The notes below the pieces were generated by a model. That model was not told the DNA's origin. It made no database searches and worked only from the letters and a program-made list of their open reading frames with translations. From positions 992,001-1,056,000 of the forward strand of contig JALIZF010001878.1 of the NCBI GenBank assembly GCA_029948255.1: a DNA stretch of 64,000 bases, in the 5' to 3' direction. Shown in pieces: positions 34,558 through 45,545 of this stretch. Both the position numbers and the translations under genes were made by a program. Numbering within the stretch: the stretch's first letter is position 1; the number at the start of each line of letters is the position of its first letter. This DNA comes from Telmatactis stephensoni (Eukaryota; Cnidaria; Anthozoa; Actiniaria; Isophelliidae).

Positions 34558-35528
34558 AAAAAAAAAAAACCTTCCTCCACCTCTAACCTTCCCGAGGCCC
34601 GGTTAAGTAATTTTTTCCCCTTTCTCAACATTTTTCAGGTTAAGGTAACTCATAGAAAGTAGCTTTTCATTTCTGGTTGTTAGTTAGCTTCATGTGTACT
34701 TAAAGTTAATTATCTTTTTATGGATAGGAATCCCACATGGTTCCACCAGGTGAATGTTATAATGGCTGCTGTCGTTTTCAGGCTTGCTTGAACGGAGGAA
34801 CATGTGTAGAACACTGTGATACTTCAAAAGAGAAATTTTCCTGTAAATGTCCACCAACTTTTTTTGGAAAACTGTGTGAGCAAGAGGCTTATTCATGTCT
34901 TGATTTTTTCAAAGCAGTGACTGTCGGAACCACACCGCCCAGTGGCAACTATTCCATACAATATAAAGGCGTACGAACCGTGTTTTGTGATTTCGTTGCC
35001 CAAAACCGGGCCTGGACTCTGATTGAGTCATTTTCTCGGGAAAAAAACTCATTCTTCCGCATCAAAGCTTTCAACCAAGACAGTCCTAGAAATTACCATT
35101 CTCCAAACTGGGAGGATTATCGCATTGAGCGTTCATTCATGCAGTACATCCGTAACAAGGCCACCATGTTCAGAGCCACGTGTGACTTCCCAAACAGGGG
35201 TGGTGTTCTTACTCCTGATTATCTGTTTGGTTACCTGAGTGACTATGACATCATCAATCGTGGAAATGTCTGGGGTGCCTGCTATAAGTTTGCTCACATG
35301 AATGTGAGGGGGTATGACTACTTCAATTTTAGTATTTCAGTGTGGCATTATGGAAATCACGCTCATTTTCACCTTGACGGTCAGGACAAACACTGTGGTT
35401 TTTCTGGCATTCCACATTCGGTTAAAAGTGAAGACTGCTTTGGTCACTATGGTAGCTATAACCGAGGCTCAAAATGTACTGCAACAGCACAGTCTACAAC
35501 ACAATGGTGGCTTGGAGAACAACTTTAA
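30736..35528 (+). CDS. Secreted PAN/apple-EGF-fibrinogen-like protein, copy B (2 exons, 380 aa)
   Basis: Exon 1 is 30736-31077 (donor GTATGT) and exon 2 is 34728-35528 (acceptor ATAG). Both are open and join in phase 0 to give 380 codons plus TAA. Residues 1-20 are a signal peptide. Residues 23-110 are a cysteine-rich PAN/apple-like domain (HCVGTCYSG, CYSSCVNDCRCKACQMKD, RCELLDED). An EGF domain spans about 124-165 (CLNGGTCVEHCDTS, then CKCPPTFFGKLC). A fibrinogen-related domain follows from about 169 (SCLDFFKAVTVGTTPPSGNY) to the end (TTQWWLGEQL). It is an extracellular protein with recognition or matrix domains and no membrane segment. The order resembles coral uncharacterised skeletal organic matrix protein 5 (recalled, not searched). 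About 240 bases of upstream sequence are shared with copy A, so both probably inherit one promoter. A possible AATAAA is at 35957. Confidence 0.85.
31447..32205. mobile_element. TTAA-type transposon (759 bp) inside the LINE
   Basis: The element is flanked by exact TTAA duplications (31443-31446 and 32206-32209). Ends are GGTAATTCCTCTGT and, reversed, GGTGATTCCTCTGT. Removing it and one TTAA restores the LINE reading through the codons for HFYLNCGVPQGS, which proves the boundaries. Same family as 7066-7578. TTAA targets occur in piggyBac and Kolobok superfamilies; no transposase is present. Confidence 0.85.
33182..34234. mobile_element. Non-autonomous TIR transposon (1053 bp) with repeated TGACGTCA
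   Basis: The 36-base inverted ends, starting TCACGCCGGGGCCAACCACC, differ at two positions. The interior has no ORF but holds five TGACGTCA palindromes (33340, 33700, 33713, 33887, 34059). The target-site duplication is not clear. It sits in the 3' region of the LINE. Confidence 0.8.
34510..34570 (+). repeat. Poly-C run adjoining poly-A run
   Basis: About 20 C followed directly by about 22 A. A similar C-then-A block lies at 37237-37272. Length is likely unreliable in any assembly. Confidence 0.85.
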
Positions 35529-35549
35529 ATTGAAAAAAGGACACGTATA

Positions 35550-35870
35550 GGCCTACTCCGGGCCCTAAAATCGCCGTAATTTTGGGCGATCGTAGGCGAT
35601 TTTAATAGGCGATTTAAGCAAAATTATTCCCAAAGATGCTCAAAACGTAAGGCGATTTTGGGCGATTTTTGGCGATTTCTGGGCCCGGAATAGGCGCCTA
35701 CTCCTGGTCCTAAAATCGCCGTAATTTTGGGCGATCGTAGGCAATTTTAGGCGATTTAAGCAAAATTATCCCCAAAGATGCTCAAAACTTTTAAGTTTAA
35801 AAGGCGATTTAGGCGATTTTGGGCGATTCTAGGCGATTGTAGGGCCCGCGGAATAGGCCTACGTATATAC
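35550..35870 (+). repeat. Two-unit tandem repeat rich in GGCGATTTT
   Basis: Units of about 150 bases, each starting with CTAAAATCGCCGTAATTTTG and containing AAGCAAAATTAT and AAAGATGCTCAAAAC. Inside, GGCGATTT recurs about every 10 bases. It starts about 20 bases after the copy B stop codon, so it may be transcribed in the 3' UTR. Confidence 0.85.
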
Positions 35871-36086
35871 CGATATTGGTAAATGAAATTAAACTTTGAA
35901 TGTCCGACCAAAAAACTGAATGGCTACTTACATATCTATTAGAGTATAGATGAACGAATAAACGTAATCTGTTGGTCATAAATTAATCACAGTATACAGC
36001 ACAGTGGACAGCTGAGTTCCAAAGGCCAACAGAAACGGCATGGTGTACACAATCAATACACTGATCCACGAAATATTATATTAGTC

Positions 36087-36783
36087 TCGAGTATATTAAG
36101 GCCTGGGTCGATCGCTAATTAACTCAAATTCGGATAAAAATTTATTTTGAGGACATAGAAGATTTGAATGAATATTTTTCTTCGATAAGCTACTAAACTC
36201 GACGTCCTTAACTTTTTGAAGGTACTTTTATGATGTCACGTGACCTGATGACGTCATAGTCAATAAATATTATATTGTAAAATTTGAAGTAAAATGCGGT
36301 CGCGAGTATAACTGAAGACTCCAAAGTAACCATGCTAAACTGTGAGCCTTAACGTACTTCACAACATACAACCCGCAAAACCTGACTTCAGTGTTTCTCT
36401 AGTGAGATAAAGCCCAAAACAGGTCACGTGACTTTTACTGTTTTCTTTTAAAATTTGATTTACTTAGCAATGTTAAGTGTAAGACAGGTTTTTCGGGTTG
36501 TATGTTGTGAAGTACGTTAAGACTCACAGTTTAGCGTGGTTACTTTGGAGTCTTGAGTTATACTCGCGACCGCATTTTACTTTGAAGTTTACAATAAAAT
36601 ATTTGTTGACTATGACGTCATCAGGTCACGTGACATCATAAAAGTACCTTTAAAAAGTTAAGGACGTCGAGTTTAGTGGTTTATCGAAGAAAGATATTCA
36701 TTCAAATCTTCTATGTCCTCAAAATAATTTTTTATCGAATTTGAGTCAATTAGCGATCTAACCAGGCCTTAATATACTCGAGG
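36087..36783. mobile_element. Long foldback element with ~310-bp arms
   Basis: Starts CTCGAGTATATTAAGGCCTG and ends in its complement. The arms remain alignable for about 310 bases, including paired TGATGACGTCAT sites (about 36249 and 36612) and CACGTGAC sites. The loop is short. No ORF. Confidence 0.8.
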
Positions 36784-37008
36784 TATTTAGAATGTCGAAT
36801 GTGAAAGAAATTTTAGGGATAAAGACAGTAAGGCGCCCCCGTCTACACGGAAACTTTTCCTTTTATGTGAACGAATGAAACGTTCTCCGCCCACACGATC
36901 ATTTTCACTTAGTTTTTGCCTGTCCACACGAAAACGCTGTGAAAACGGCCTCATGGATCCTGGGATCTAATGAGCATGTGCAATTGTTTGTTTATTCTGC
37001 TTAAAAAG

Positions 37009-37130
37009 CAATCTCGTACCCAGAGCCTACGTTCCTCTTGGTCAGCGACCGAAAAACGAAAGGCTCTCTCCTTTCGTTTTTCGGTCGCTGACCAAGAGCT
37101 AGAGGAACGTAGGCTCTGGGTACGAGATTG
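37009..37130. mobile_element. Palindromic MITE, CTCGTACCCAGAG family
   Basis: Near-perfect arms of about 55 bases (CAATCTCGTACCCAGAGCCT outward, AAAACGAAAGG at centre). A shorter relative lies at 56134-56181, and a single-arm trace near 47848. Confidence 0.8.
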
Positions 37131-38107
37131 CGCGTTTTCAAAAATAGTCACCATGAAAAGCGTTTTCAAAAAAAAGCTTTAATTTTACGGTGAAATCGAT
37201 CAGCTGTTTCATGCATGTGAACGGGACATTTAATTGTCCCCCCTTCCCCCCCCCCCCCCCCCAAAAAAAAAAGCCTTTAAAGTGAAAATGCTTCCGGTGT
37301 TGATGGGGCCTAAGAGTAGCAGAATTTAATTTCATCACTACAACTTTAGACGCATTAGATTCACTGACCCAATATACTGAATAAAGGTAAAAAAGTTTTT
37401 CTTTGCATGCCGGATAGGCGGACGTAAAAATTCCCTGAGACTTCAAAAACTGTCAGGTTTCACTGAAAATTTGAGAGATTGCATGGCTTTTTGGAAAGAC
37501 CAGCCACAACATAACTCTTATTTTTCTTTCTCCAATCGCCCTGATTTAAGCTGATCTAAATGATGATGGCACTTTTCAAATATTCTTTTACAAAGTATAT
37601 CTGTCATGTGAAAAATATTATTTGTATTTATGTAGTGTAGTATAGTAGATGCCAGTCGAGTCGAGTAGTACCAACTGCAATGAAGGAAGAAAAAGAAATG
37701 AACCCAAAAATCATGTCCAGAATGATTCTCAAAAGCAATTTTCTACACCGTAAAGCAGCAAGTGATAACATCTGCGCATGTCTCCAACTTCTATTGTCTT
37801 GGACAAATGGATAATTTTGAAAGGGTAATTTCTAGCTGTTCGTACTTCTGCACTCGACTGTAATGCTCCGAAAAACTTTGGGGAGACTATATACGACTCT
37901 ATTTATGAGAGAGGTAGCCCTAAGCCAGGTTAAAACCGTAATTGAGGCCACTTCCGTCCAGCGGTTCGCGCATACTCGTCATGTTATCACTTGCTGTTTA
38001 CACCGTAATATATACATGGTCACGTGGCAGATAAATTAGTATGCCAATTTTATGCAAAACCCAAAAAATCGGACCACACATCCAGACAAATCGCTGAATC
38101 ATCGCAT

Positions 38108-38380
38108 GTTACGTATAGGATGGAGATTTCGGCCCCTTCTGCGCTATCCGGTAGAACGAAGCGAGCTTCGAAGTCAAAGAGGGAGGAAACAGTCGGATCC
38201 TAGGCCATAGATGACTGAACCATACCACTAGGCTAACTGGTCTACTGAAGGATTTGGAGGACAAAATAATCTAGTGCATCCTGTGAATTGGCTATCTATT
38301 GTTGTGCAAATTACGCGATCCCGTGGCATAGTTGGAAAACGAGCCGGGCCGGTTCGAAACCGGCTTGGGGCTTTTTCTTT
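38108..38380 (+). repeat. SINE-like repeat, copy 1
   Basis: About 270 bases that recur in reverse orientation at 52600-52915 (shared TCCTAGGCCATAGATGACTG and ATTTGTGCAA-type blocks). Near its end TGGCATAGTTGG and GGTTCGAAACC resemble tRNA A and B boxes with suitable spacing. Confidence 0.6.
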
Positions 38381-38433
38381 TTTTTTTCTTTTTTCTTCTT
38401 TTTCCTGGCTCAAAATCCCAATTAGTTGTTAAT

Positions 38434-38438
<5 letters not shown>

Positions 38439-38510
<72 letters not shown>
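38439..38510 (+). repeat. (GA)n microsatellite
   Basis: About 35 GA units, preceded by a T-rich run. Confidence 0.95.
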
Positions 38511-38513
<3 letters not shown>

Positions 38514-39021
38514 AATAAATCACAGAAAAAGAATTAAAAAGATTAAAACTAAGAAATCGTTACTAAATAGTTGAAGCTGGTTTGTACGAACGGCCTGCAG
38601 GCCAAAAAGCGCTAACCGCCGGATAAATCCTTATCCAGCGAATAAAATGTATAGCTTTTTTCCGGTGTATAACTTATCCAGGCTTCCAGGTGATCTAAGT
38701 GGGCGCGCAAAGCATTATTTTTTAATCAGAAAAGGAATCAATCCCAACATTCCTACTTACATATTTTTAGTGTTTGTACTCTAGATATAATAACAATAGT
38801 TATTAACTGTATATATATTTTTTTACTATTTGTATACTTTTTATCGTTTTCATATATATCAATATTTTTTTCTCTATTTATTTATTATTTTTATTTTATT
38901 ATTATTTTATTTTATTATTTAGAGGACAATTCGGCAGGCAGAGCAGTGAATCTCTTGAAAGATTTCATCATGTAATGAAAGCACTATGAAAGATTTAAAA
39001 GGTTTACTTTTTTGTGTTATT

Positions 39022-39335
39022 AAGTTTCCGGGAGGCAGCATGGCCGAGTGGTCATGATCAGAGCGTTGGTCTCGCAATCTGGCGGTCCCAGGTTCGATTC
39101 CCGCTCTGGCCACTATCTGGGACTGAATTTGTTCCGATTTCGATTAGTTCAAATTCAGTTTCTCGGCCATGCTTGTAATATAGCCAACTGGTTTGCCTCC
39201 TTGCCAGTTGGGATTCTTAAACACTTTATGTTTGATTATACTTCATTTCATTTCAGTTCATTTCAACCGCATTTGATTATATACATATAGATATTTGCGG
39301 TATATAAATCTTAAACATTATTATCAACATTATTT
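39022..39335 (+). mobile_element. tRNA-derived SINE with LINE-like 3' end
   Basis: The head has TGGCCGAGTGG (A box, about 39041) and GGTTCGATTCC (B box, about 39091), resembling a Leu/Ser-type tRNA. The body follows with GTTTGCCTCCTTGCCAGTTG. The tail contains GCGGTATATAAAT (39297-39309). Ends of the head do not form a proper acceptor stem, so it is not called a tRNA gene. Confidence 0.7.
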
Positions 39336-40056
39336 CCCAATATTTGGAATACGACAATATAAAAACTCAGTTATAATTTAATTTCTCGTCTACTTACACA
39401 ATTAACTGAACTCAAATCGACCATGTAACTAACAAATTTGATGTTAATATTGAAGAACAAGCGCGTACATGTAAACAACTACGAGCTTTGTTTTAAAACG
39501 ATGAGCTAAAAGTATCAATCCAAATTTTAAATCACCTTAACTTATAAAATAATTTACCTTTGCTGACGTCTTAATCTTATTAGCTCTAGGGATATTCCTG
39601 AAATAAGAAACGTGGATTCCAACTGAACATCTTCAGTGAGGCCGATCATTTCACTTTGGAACGGAAATAAAAATCCATAAATAATAGCGTACGTAACGGC
39701 TTGAAGCTTGCTGTACTTAAAGTAATCATGGAAATTTATTGATCCCTCTTCAATCGACTAGACTTTTCATTGGTTCTTCTATCTCCCTGGAGAATTGAGA
39801 CCAATTGATGGAGTAAAACAATGCAGACAAGCTCGATGTTCCTGAAAACTTATTCTTTTACTATTTTCTCTTTCTATTTATTTACAAAACAGCTATTTTT
39901 TGATAGCTGGACTCTGATTGGTTCATTTCTTTCCCTGGGGAGTATTAGCATTACAATGAAACTTCGCCGAATAGACTACCCCGATTAGTCATTAAATTTA
40001 TTAAGTGTCTAGGTAGCGCAGCGGTCTAAGGTGATATCTAAAGGTATGGATTAGGG

Positions 40057-40176
40057 TGTTACGATTAAAGTAACATAACGAAGGTTCTGGTTCGTGTTCG
40101 TTTATTGCTAGTCGTCAACACGCTCGCGCGCCTCTATGACGTAGTTAATTACATAACATTATCCAGTTACTTAACA
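40057..40176 (-). repeat. 3' LTR of the BEL/Pao element
   Basis: 120 bases, differing from 45546-45665 at three sites, which suggests a fairly recent insertion. Confidence 0.85.
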
Positions 40177-40397
40177 ATATTCACAACACCCTCCCGGGCC
40201 GACAATTGCGATTAGGGTCACAAAGATATAGTAAACAGCAGATTATAGTTACTGTTCATTGTTAAGTTCTTTGATTCTCTGCATGGCTCTTTCAGCAGTG
40301 AGTCGTTTGGGACGGTTCTCCTTAGGTTCCTCTTGTGTAGGCTGAGGGACTTCGGTGTCAGTTGATTCTTTCTTCACCTCCATGGGATAGAGCTTCT

Positions 40398-42498
40398 CTA
40401 TAGTACTACTGATCTCCCTTCCAGAACTCGTTCGGACCTAACCAGCCCATCTTTTCCTGGATGCAGCTCAGTATCCCCCTTGGCAACTGCTTTCTGGTTG
40501 GCTGTGCGTTGCCGTCGGTGGTGATGCTCTCGCAGTCCCGTCAAGTACTCCGTTTGCCATCGAACCCAAAAGGTTTCCATAGTTCTCTCATAATACCTTG
40601 CCCTCTTGACGAGTTCCTTTGCAGAAATCCCGGAGGGAAAGTAGTCTGGATCGGCTTCTCTCTCATGATCTGGTAGGGCTAGGAGTCGATACCCGCATAA
40701 AAGGTGTGCCGGAGTGAGAGGGGGGGCGGCGTCAAGTCCCGCATAGTGGAATGTTAATGGGCGGCTGTTCAAGACTGCTTCCACTTCGGTGAGTAAGGTG
40801 TTCAGCTCAATCATGTTTGGAGAGGCTATACCGATTGTTTTCTTCAAACATCTTTTTGTCAATCCTATAAGGTTCTTTCGTAGAACCCTCCCCACCAGGG
40901 GGCTCTCTCTGTTATGAATTTCCATTTGATACCGTTGTTGGCAAAAATTGTTGTGATGTGGGTGAAGTAAGGAGTTGAAGACTTAGTTCCTTGATGTCTT
41001 GTGCTGCGGCTTTGAAAGTTTTAGAATTATCGGAGATGATGGTTTCAGGGACACCTCGTCTGCTAACAAAGCGTCTGAATGCCCTGAGGAACGCCTCTGC
41101 TGTTTGGTCCTCGACTAATTCCAGATGTAGTGCTCGGATGGCAGCACAAGTGAACAGGCATATATAAACGTCTGGTTTCTGTTACGAATGTACAAGGGTC
41201 CCGCGTAGTCGATACCTGTATATTGAAATGCTCTTGATTTTGAGACTCTCTCTACGGGCAGTGGCGGTGTGGGCACTGAGCGGAGTGATGGTCCTTCATG
41301 TCTTCTGCATGTGACACATTTTGAGATGATCTTTTTAACAAGTTGCCTACCCTGAGGTATCCAAAATGTCTGTCGTAATTGTGTTAGCGTTTCACGTAGT
41401 CCGCCGTGCATTGTCATAGCGTGCGTGTTTCGAATTATCAGCGTTGTAAGGTAGTCGTCTTTGTAAAGTAGAATTGGAAATTTGGTATCGTGGGGAAGCT
41501 CCGTGTATTGCAACCTTCCACGGCAACGGAGTAGGCCCTTTTCGTCGAGGTAGAGTCCTAGTTGATGTATGATCGCGGGCTGCTTTGATTCAGTCTTCTT
41601 TTTCAGGAAGAGGATTTCACGGTCATAGAATTTACGTTGTGTATCTTTCAACAACATGTATCGAGCTTCTCGTATCGTTTCGTTTGTGAGGGTCAAGTTT
41701 CCTTTCCTTTGTTTCCAAATTCTTGCGCAGTGGACGAGTAGGGCTATTGCTCTGATTGCACCGCTTAAGGTGCTATACCTTGTTATGTCGATGAGGTTCA
41801 GTATGTTAGGAGGTTCCTCCGATTTGATGGTGATTCCCATTTGTGGGCTTTCAGTGTCTGCCAGGTTTTTTGGGATTTGAATATTTGGCCACTGATCTTC
41901 TGACTTTGAAGCCACGAGGGTCCTAGAAACCACAGAGTTTTGTTTTGGTAAAAGGTGGTTGTATTTAATAAGTCGGCGGGATTTGCTGATGATGGGCAGA
42001 ATCTCCAAGTGTGGAGGCCTGTGATTTCTTTTATTTTGCGTACCCGAGTATGGACGAATTGTGGCAGTTTCTTTTTGGACGAAAGCCATGATATGACGAT
42101 TTGCGAGTCACTCCAGTAGATGATTTCACATTCTTTATCAAGTTGTAGTGTTTTTGTCAGGTATGCTGATAGGTTTGATCCAAGGGGTGCGGTAACTCCA
42201 ATCGTGGGAGAGTCTGTTGTTTTACAGGTGCAATTCTTGTTTTGGCAATTAGGAAGCTTGTGCTTGGTTTACCATCCGATATCCCCCTTAGGTATGCTAC
42301 TGCTCCGTAAGCTTGCTGGCTACTGTCGCAGAAGATGTGGAGTTGCTTGTGGGTGACGTTCTTACTGAAGTATCGTCTGGGTATTTTAAGTGAGGACAGA
42401 TTTTTAACGTTGCTCAACCAGTTTAGCCACTGTTGTTTGCAGTCGCTCGTTAACTTTTGATCCCAGTCAACCCTTTCTTTCCACAAGTCTTGCATCAT
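40398..42498 (-). pseudogene. BEL/Pao RNase H-integrase region, frameshifted
   Basis: The reading frame moves between three blocks. Block 42498-42157 holds the start of RNase H (HIFCDSSQQAYGAVAYL). Block 42089-41115 carries the end of RNase H and the integrase zinc finger (HGGLRETLTQLRQTFW, then CVTCRRHEG) and core (YTGIDYAGPLYI). Block 40925-40398 carries the integrase end and C-terminal domain (VEAVLNSRPLTF). Between the last two, another frame encodes RGVPETIISDNSKTFKAAAQ near 41000, so a frameshift rather than a loss separates them. At least four breaks make this non-functional. Confidence 0.8.
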
Positions 42499-45400
42499 TA
42501 TCTTCTATCTTCGACGAGCCCCAGAGGATCAAAGAGCTTCGACGTGATACTAAGTACGGTTCGTTTGCTGATCGGGTCTATCCCTCCGATTTCGTTGATC
42601 ATTTTTTCTAGTGAGAGGGATATGGTGTCTGATGTTGTGTTCCATACAAGGCCAAGTACTTTAACTGTTGTGTTTCCTGCCGCAGCATTGTCTTCGCCTG
42701 CTTTCGTGTTCAGATTGGACGAGTTGGAGATCCATTGGCGCAAGTTCATCCCTGCCTGCTGCAGGTAGTCGCGTGACCGTGTGTAGTATTCTATAGCCCT
42801 TTCTTCGCAGTCAGCGCCCGTTACGACATTGTCCATATACATGGAGCTTGTGAGGTCTTTCGCTATCCATGTGTTTATTTCCTTTAGGTGGTACTGTATG
42901 GTTGCTATCAGTAGGAATGGTGATGATGTTGCTCCAAACAGGACGCGCTGAAATCTATACGCCTGCAGATTATCTGGGTCGGTGGCTAGTTTGTCGATGT
43001 CTTTCAACCATAGGAATCGTGTTGCATCCCTGACGTTCGGGTGGAGTTCAATCTGCAGAAATGCTTTCTCGATATCTGCGGTGAATGCTATGTTGTGGTT
43101 CCTAAATTTGATGAGTATTCCTGTGAGATCTTGCATAAGGTTTTCTCCAGTATGTAGGCAGTCGTTTAGGCTGAGTGATTTGGATGTGCATTTTGCTGAC
43201 GCGTCGTATACTATTCTCATCTTTGTTGTGGCGCTCTCCTCTTTGAACACTGGGAAATGAGGGATGTAATGTAGGATTCCCTCGTGGTTGTTCAGGTCTG
43301 CAACTTTTTCTATGAATCCTAGTTGGAGTTGATCCCGTAGTTGGTTATCGTATTTCTTGATGAGTTCTTGGTCCTTCTTGTTAAGGCTTCTTTGTAGACT
43401 GGTTAATCGTTTTACGCACAGGCTGAGATTGGATGGTAGATCGTTCTTGTTCTCTTTCCATGGGAGATCGACGCTGTATCTCCCTGTCATTTCGTTGAAT
43501 CTTATTGTTTCCTCAAATGTTTTTATGACTGAGATGTCGGGTTTGCTTTCGTTGGGGATTAGGCTGATTTCCCAAAACTTGGTCAGTGTATTGTCGAGCT
43601 TTGCGTCGGCCGGCTGGACGTCTGTCCGTTGACATCGTATTGTTGTTTCATTGCAATTGTTGGAAGTGGGTCCTGAAAGAAGCCACCCAAATTTACTTTC
43701 CATAGCGATTATGGCTTCGTTGCTCGTTTTGATCATCTTGCCTGTGATCAGTTGACCGAAATGGTCGTTTCCGATTACAATGTTCACTTCCGAATTCCCG
43801 ATCAGTTCGTCTGCTAGTTTCAGACCTTTAAGCTCAGGGGGGATTTCGAAGACATTTGCCGACAATGGAGGGCAGATTACTGGAGTTACGAGAGCTATTA
43901 TTGGTAGATTTTCGTTTCTTGCATGTAACATTAATGTGACAACGTCGTATTGTTGTGTATTGCTTTCGAGATTGCCAAATGTCGTGACACTGAGAGTTTC
44001 TTGGCGTATGGCTTTGAGGTTTAACTTGTTTTTCATGTCTTGGGTAATGAATGTTCTTTGCGATCCTGTGTCAAAGAGGATGTGTACTCGTGACTGTCTC
44101 GCTCCATTGCCGATCGCTATTGCCGTAGCGGTTTGCATGAGAATTTGGCCTTGTCGGTGGGACGTGGTCCGAGTTGATCCCATGTGAGCTTTCTTATCGT
44201 TTGGGGAGGCTATAGGTTTATAGCCTGTACTTTCTTCCTCGTTCTTGGTGGTCGATTGGTTAGAAGACGTTTCATATGAGGCTCCTTGTGACGTTTCATT
44301 GCAAATTGACGTATGATGTTTCTTTTTGCATTTCAGACATCGTCTCTTGGAGAAGCACTTCGCTATCGCGTGATTTGTGCCCAGGTAGTTAAAACATCTT
44401 TGCTGCCGGCGAAGTAGTGAGTGGCGTTCTTGTACTGTTGTTATTTTGTGGCAATTATCGGAATGATGATCGCCGTTACAGTATGCGCAGATTCGTGTTT
44501 TTGTTCTTGATTTTGGGTGTTGAAATCGTTGTGTTCTGGAAAGCATGGCTCCTGCCGTTGGTACAAGTGGCTCTTCATCATAAGATTCGTTTTCCTTCGT
44601 TACTAATGGTAGACGACTCTTTTCCTTAGTTTCGATCTCCCGTCGAAGCGCGGTTCGTAGCTTGTCAAGTGATTTGTCTGCCGATTGGTCTGCTCTGAAA
44701 ATCTTGCAGCGCAAAGATTCTGGTAGTTTTTTCAAGAGTATTGGTATTAGAAGGCTGCCGTATGAATCAGTTGTGACCTCGAAAGCTTCTAGACCGCGAA
44801 TGTTTGCTTCGCAGGTGTCGTAGAACGCCCGCAGATTTGCTATATCGTCAAATGGTGCAGGAGCTGTGGACGGTGACTCCATGTAAGGATTTATTAGATT
44901 TTGCTTGTCGCCAAAGCGCTCTTTAAGTTTTTCCACTGCCTTTGTGTAGTTTTCTTTGCTTAACGTCAATCCCGCGATTGCGCGCGCGGCCTCTCCCTTC
45001 AGTATACTGTGCAAATAGTTCATCTTTTCAATGTCATTTAGGCCAGCGTTGTTGTCTATTGCTGCGCTAAAGCTGTCCCAGAATGTTAGCCATTCTAATG
45101 AGTTCCCGTCGAACGATTTGATACTGAGTTTGGGGAGATTGATATTGATTCGTGGGACTGCTGCTTTTTCTAAGCTATTATCATGGAAAGAGCTCATCGG
45201 ATTTACTTGCTGGTTGATCTTCAAAGCCTTCATAATCCTGAACCTGCAGTCCGATATCGTGTCTTGAAACGTCAAGGCGTCTTCGGTTTCCTTTTCCATG
45301 TTTTCGTCATCCGTGAGTAAGGCGATCCTGGTATCCATATGCGATATTTCATCGGATCTTCGAGTTAGTCTGTCCATCAACGCTGTTAATTCGGTCACGT

Positions 45401-45506
45401 TACAGGGTTTGGATTCCATCAACCTTTCGGCTCTTTTTGCTTCTTGGGTGCAGTGTCCCTTGTAAGAACCTCGTACAGACTTCAGTCTTTTGATGTCTTC
45501 AGCCAT
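42498..45506 (-). CDS. BEL/Pao Gag-protease-reverse transcriptase ORF (1002 codons)
   Basis: The ORF begins 40 bases inside the 5' LTR. The N-terminal third is Gag-like (LPKLSIKSFDGNSLEWLTFW). Zinc knuckles follow (CAYCNGDHHSDNC; CLKCKKKHHTSIC). The aspartic protease has FDTGSQRTFI. The reverse transcriptase has RIVYDASAK, FTADIEKAFLQIEL and YMDN where most relatives have a YxDD box. It ends DPLGLVEDRR and stop, where relatives continue into RNase H, so a small deletion or frameshift near 42505 ends it. Normally all this is one polyprotein acting in virus-like particles. Confidence 0.85.
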   Translation of the reverse strand: MAEDIKRLKSVRGSYKGHCTQEAKRAERLMESKPCNVTELTALMDRLTRRSDEISHMDTRIALLTDDENMEKETEDALTFQDTISDCRFRIMKALKINQQVNPMSSFHDNSLEKAAVPRININLPKLSIKSFDGNSLEWLTFWDSFSAAIDNNAGLNDIEKMNYLHSILKGEAARAIAGLTLSKENYTKAVEKLKERFGDKQNLINPYMESPSTAPAPFDDIANLRAFYDTCEANIRGLEAFEVTTDSYGSLLIPILLKKLPESLRCKIFRADQSADKSLDKLRTALRREIETKEKSRLPLVTKENESYDEEPLVPTAGAMLSRTQRFQHPKSRTKTRICAYCNGDHHSDNCHKITTVQERHSLLRRQQRCFNYLGTNHAIAKCFSKRRCLKCKKKHHTSICNETSQGASYETSSNQSTTKNEEESTGYKPIASPNDKKAHMGSTRTTSHRQGQILMQTATAIAIGNGARQSRVHILFDTGSQRTFITQDMKNKLNLKAIRQETLSVTTFGNLESNTQQYDVVTLMLHARNENLPIIALVTPVICPPLSANVFEIPPELKGLKLADELIGNSEVNIVIGNDHFGQLITGKMIKTSNEAIIAMESKFGWLLSGPTSNNCNETTIRCQRTDVQPADAKLDNTLTKFWEISLIPNESKPDISVIKTFEETIRFNEMTGRYSVDLPWKENKNDLPSNLSLCVKRLTSLQRSLNKKDQELIKKYDNQLRDQLQLGFIEKVADLNNHEGILHYIPHFPVFKEESATTKMRIVYDASAKCTSKSLSLNDCLHTGENLMQDLTGILIKFRNHNIAFTADIEKAFLQIELHPNVRDATRFLWLKDIDKLATDPDNLQAYRFQRVLFGATSSPFLLIATIQYHLKEINTWIAKDLTSSMYMDNVVTGADCEERAIEYYTRSRDYLQQAGMNLRQWISNSSNLNTKAGEDNAAAGNTTVKVLGLVWNTTSDTISLSLEKMINEIGGIDPISKRTVLSITSKLFDPLGLVEDRR

Positions 45507-45545
45507 GTTGGCCGATAAAGACTAAGCTCGAGTTTCGGCACCAAT

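Noticed and set aside
39022..39112. Possible tRNA-Leu or tRNA-Ser gene
   Set aside because: A and B boxes are good but the acceptor stem does not pair and a SINE body with LINE-like tail follows.
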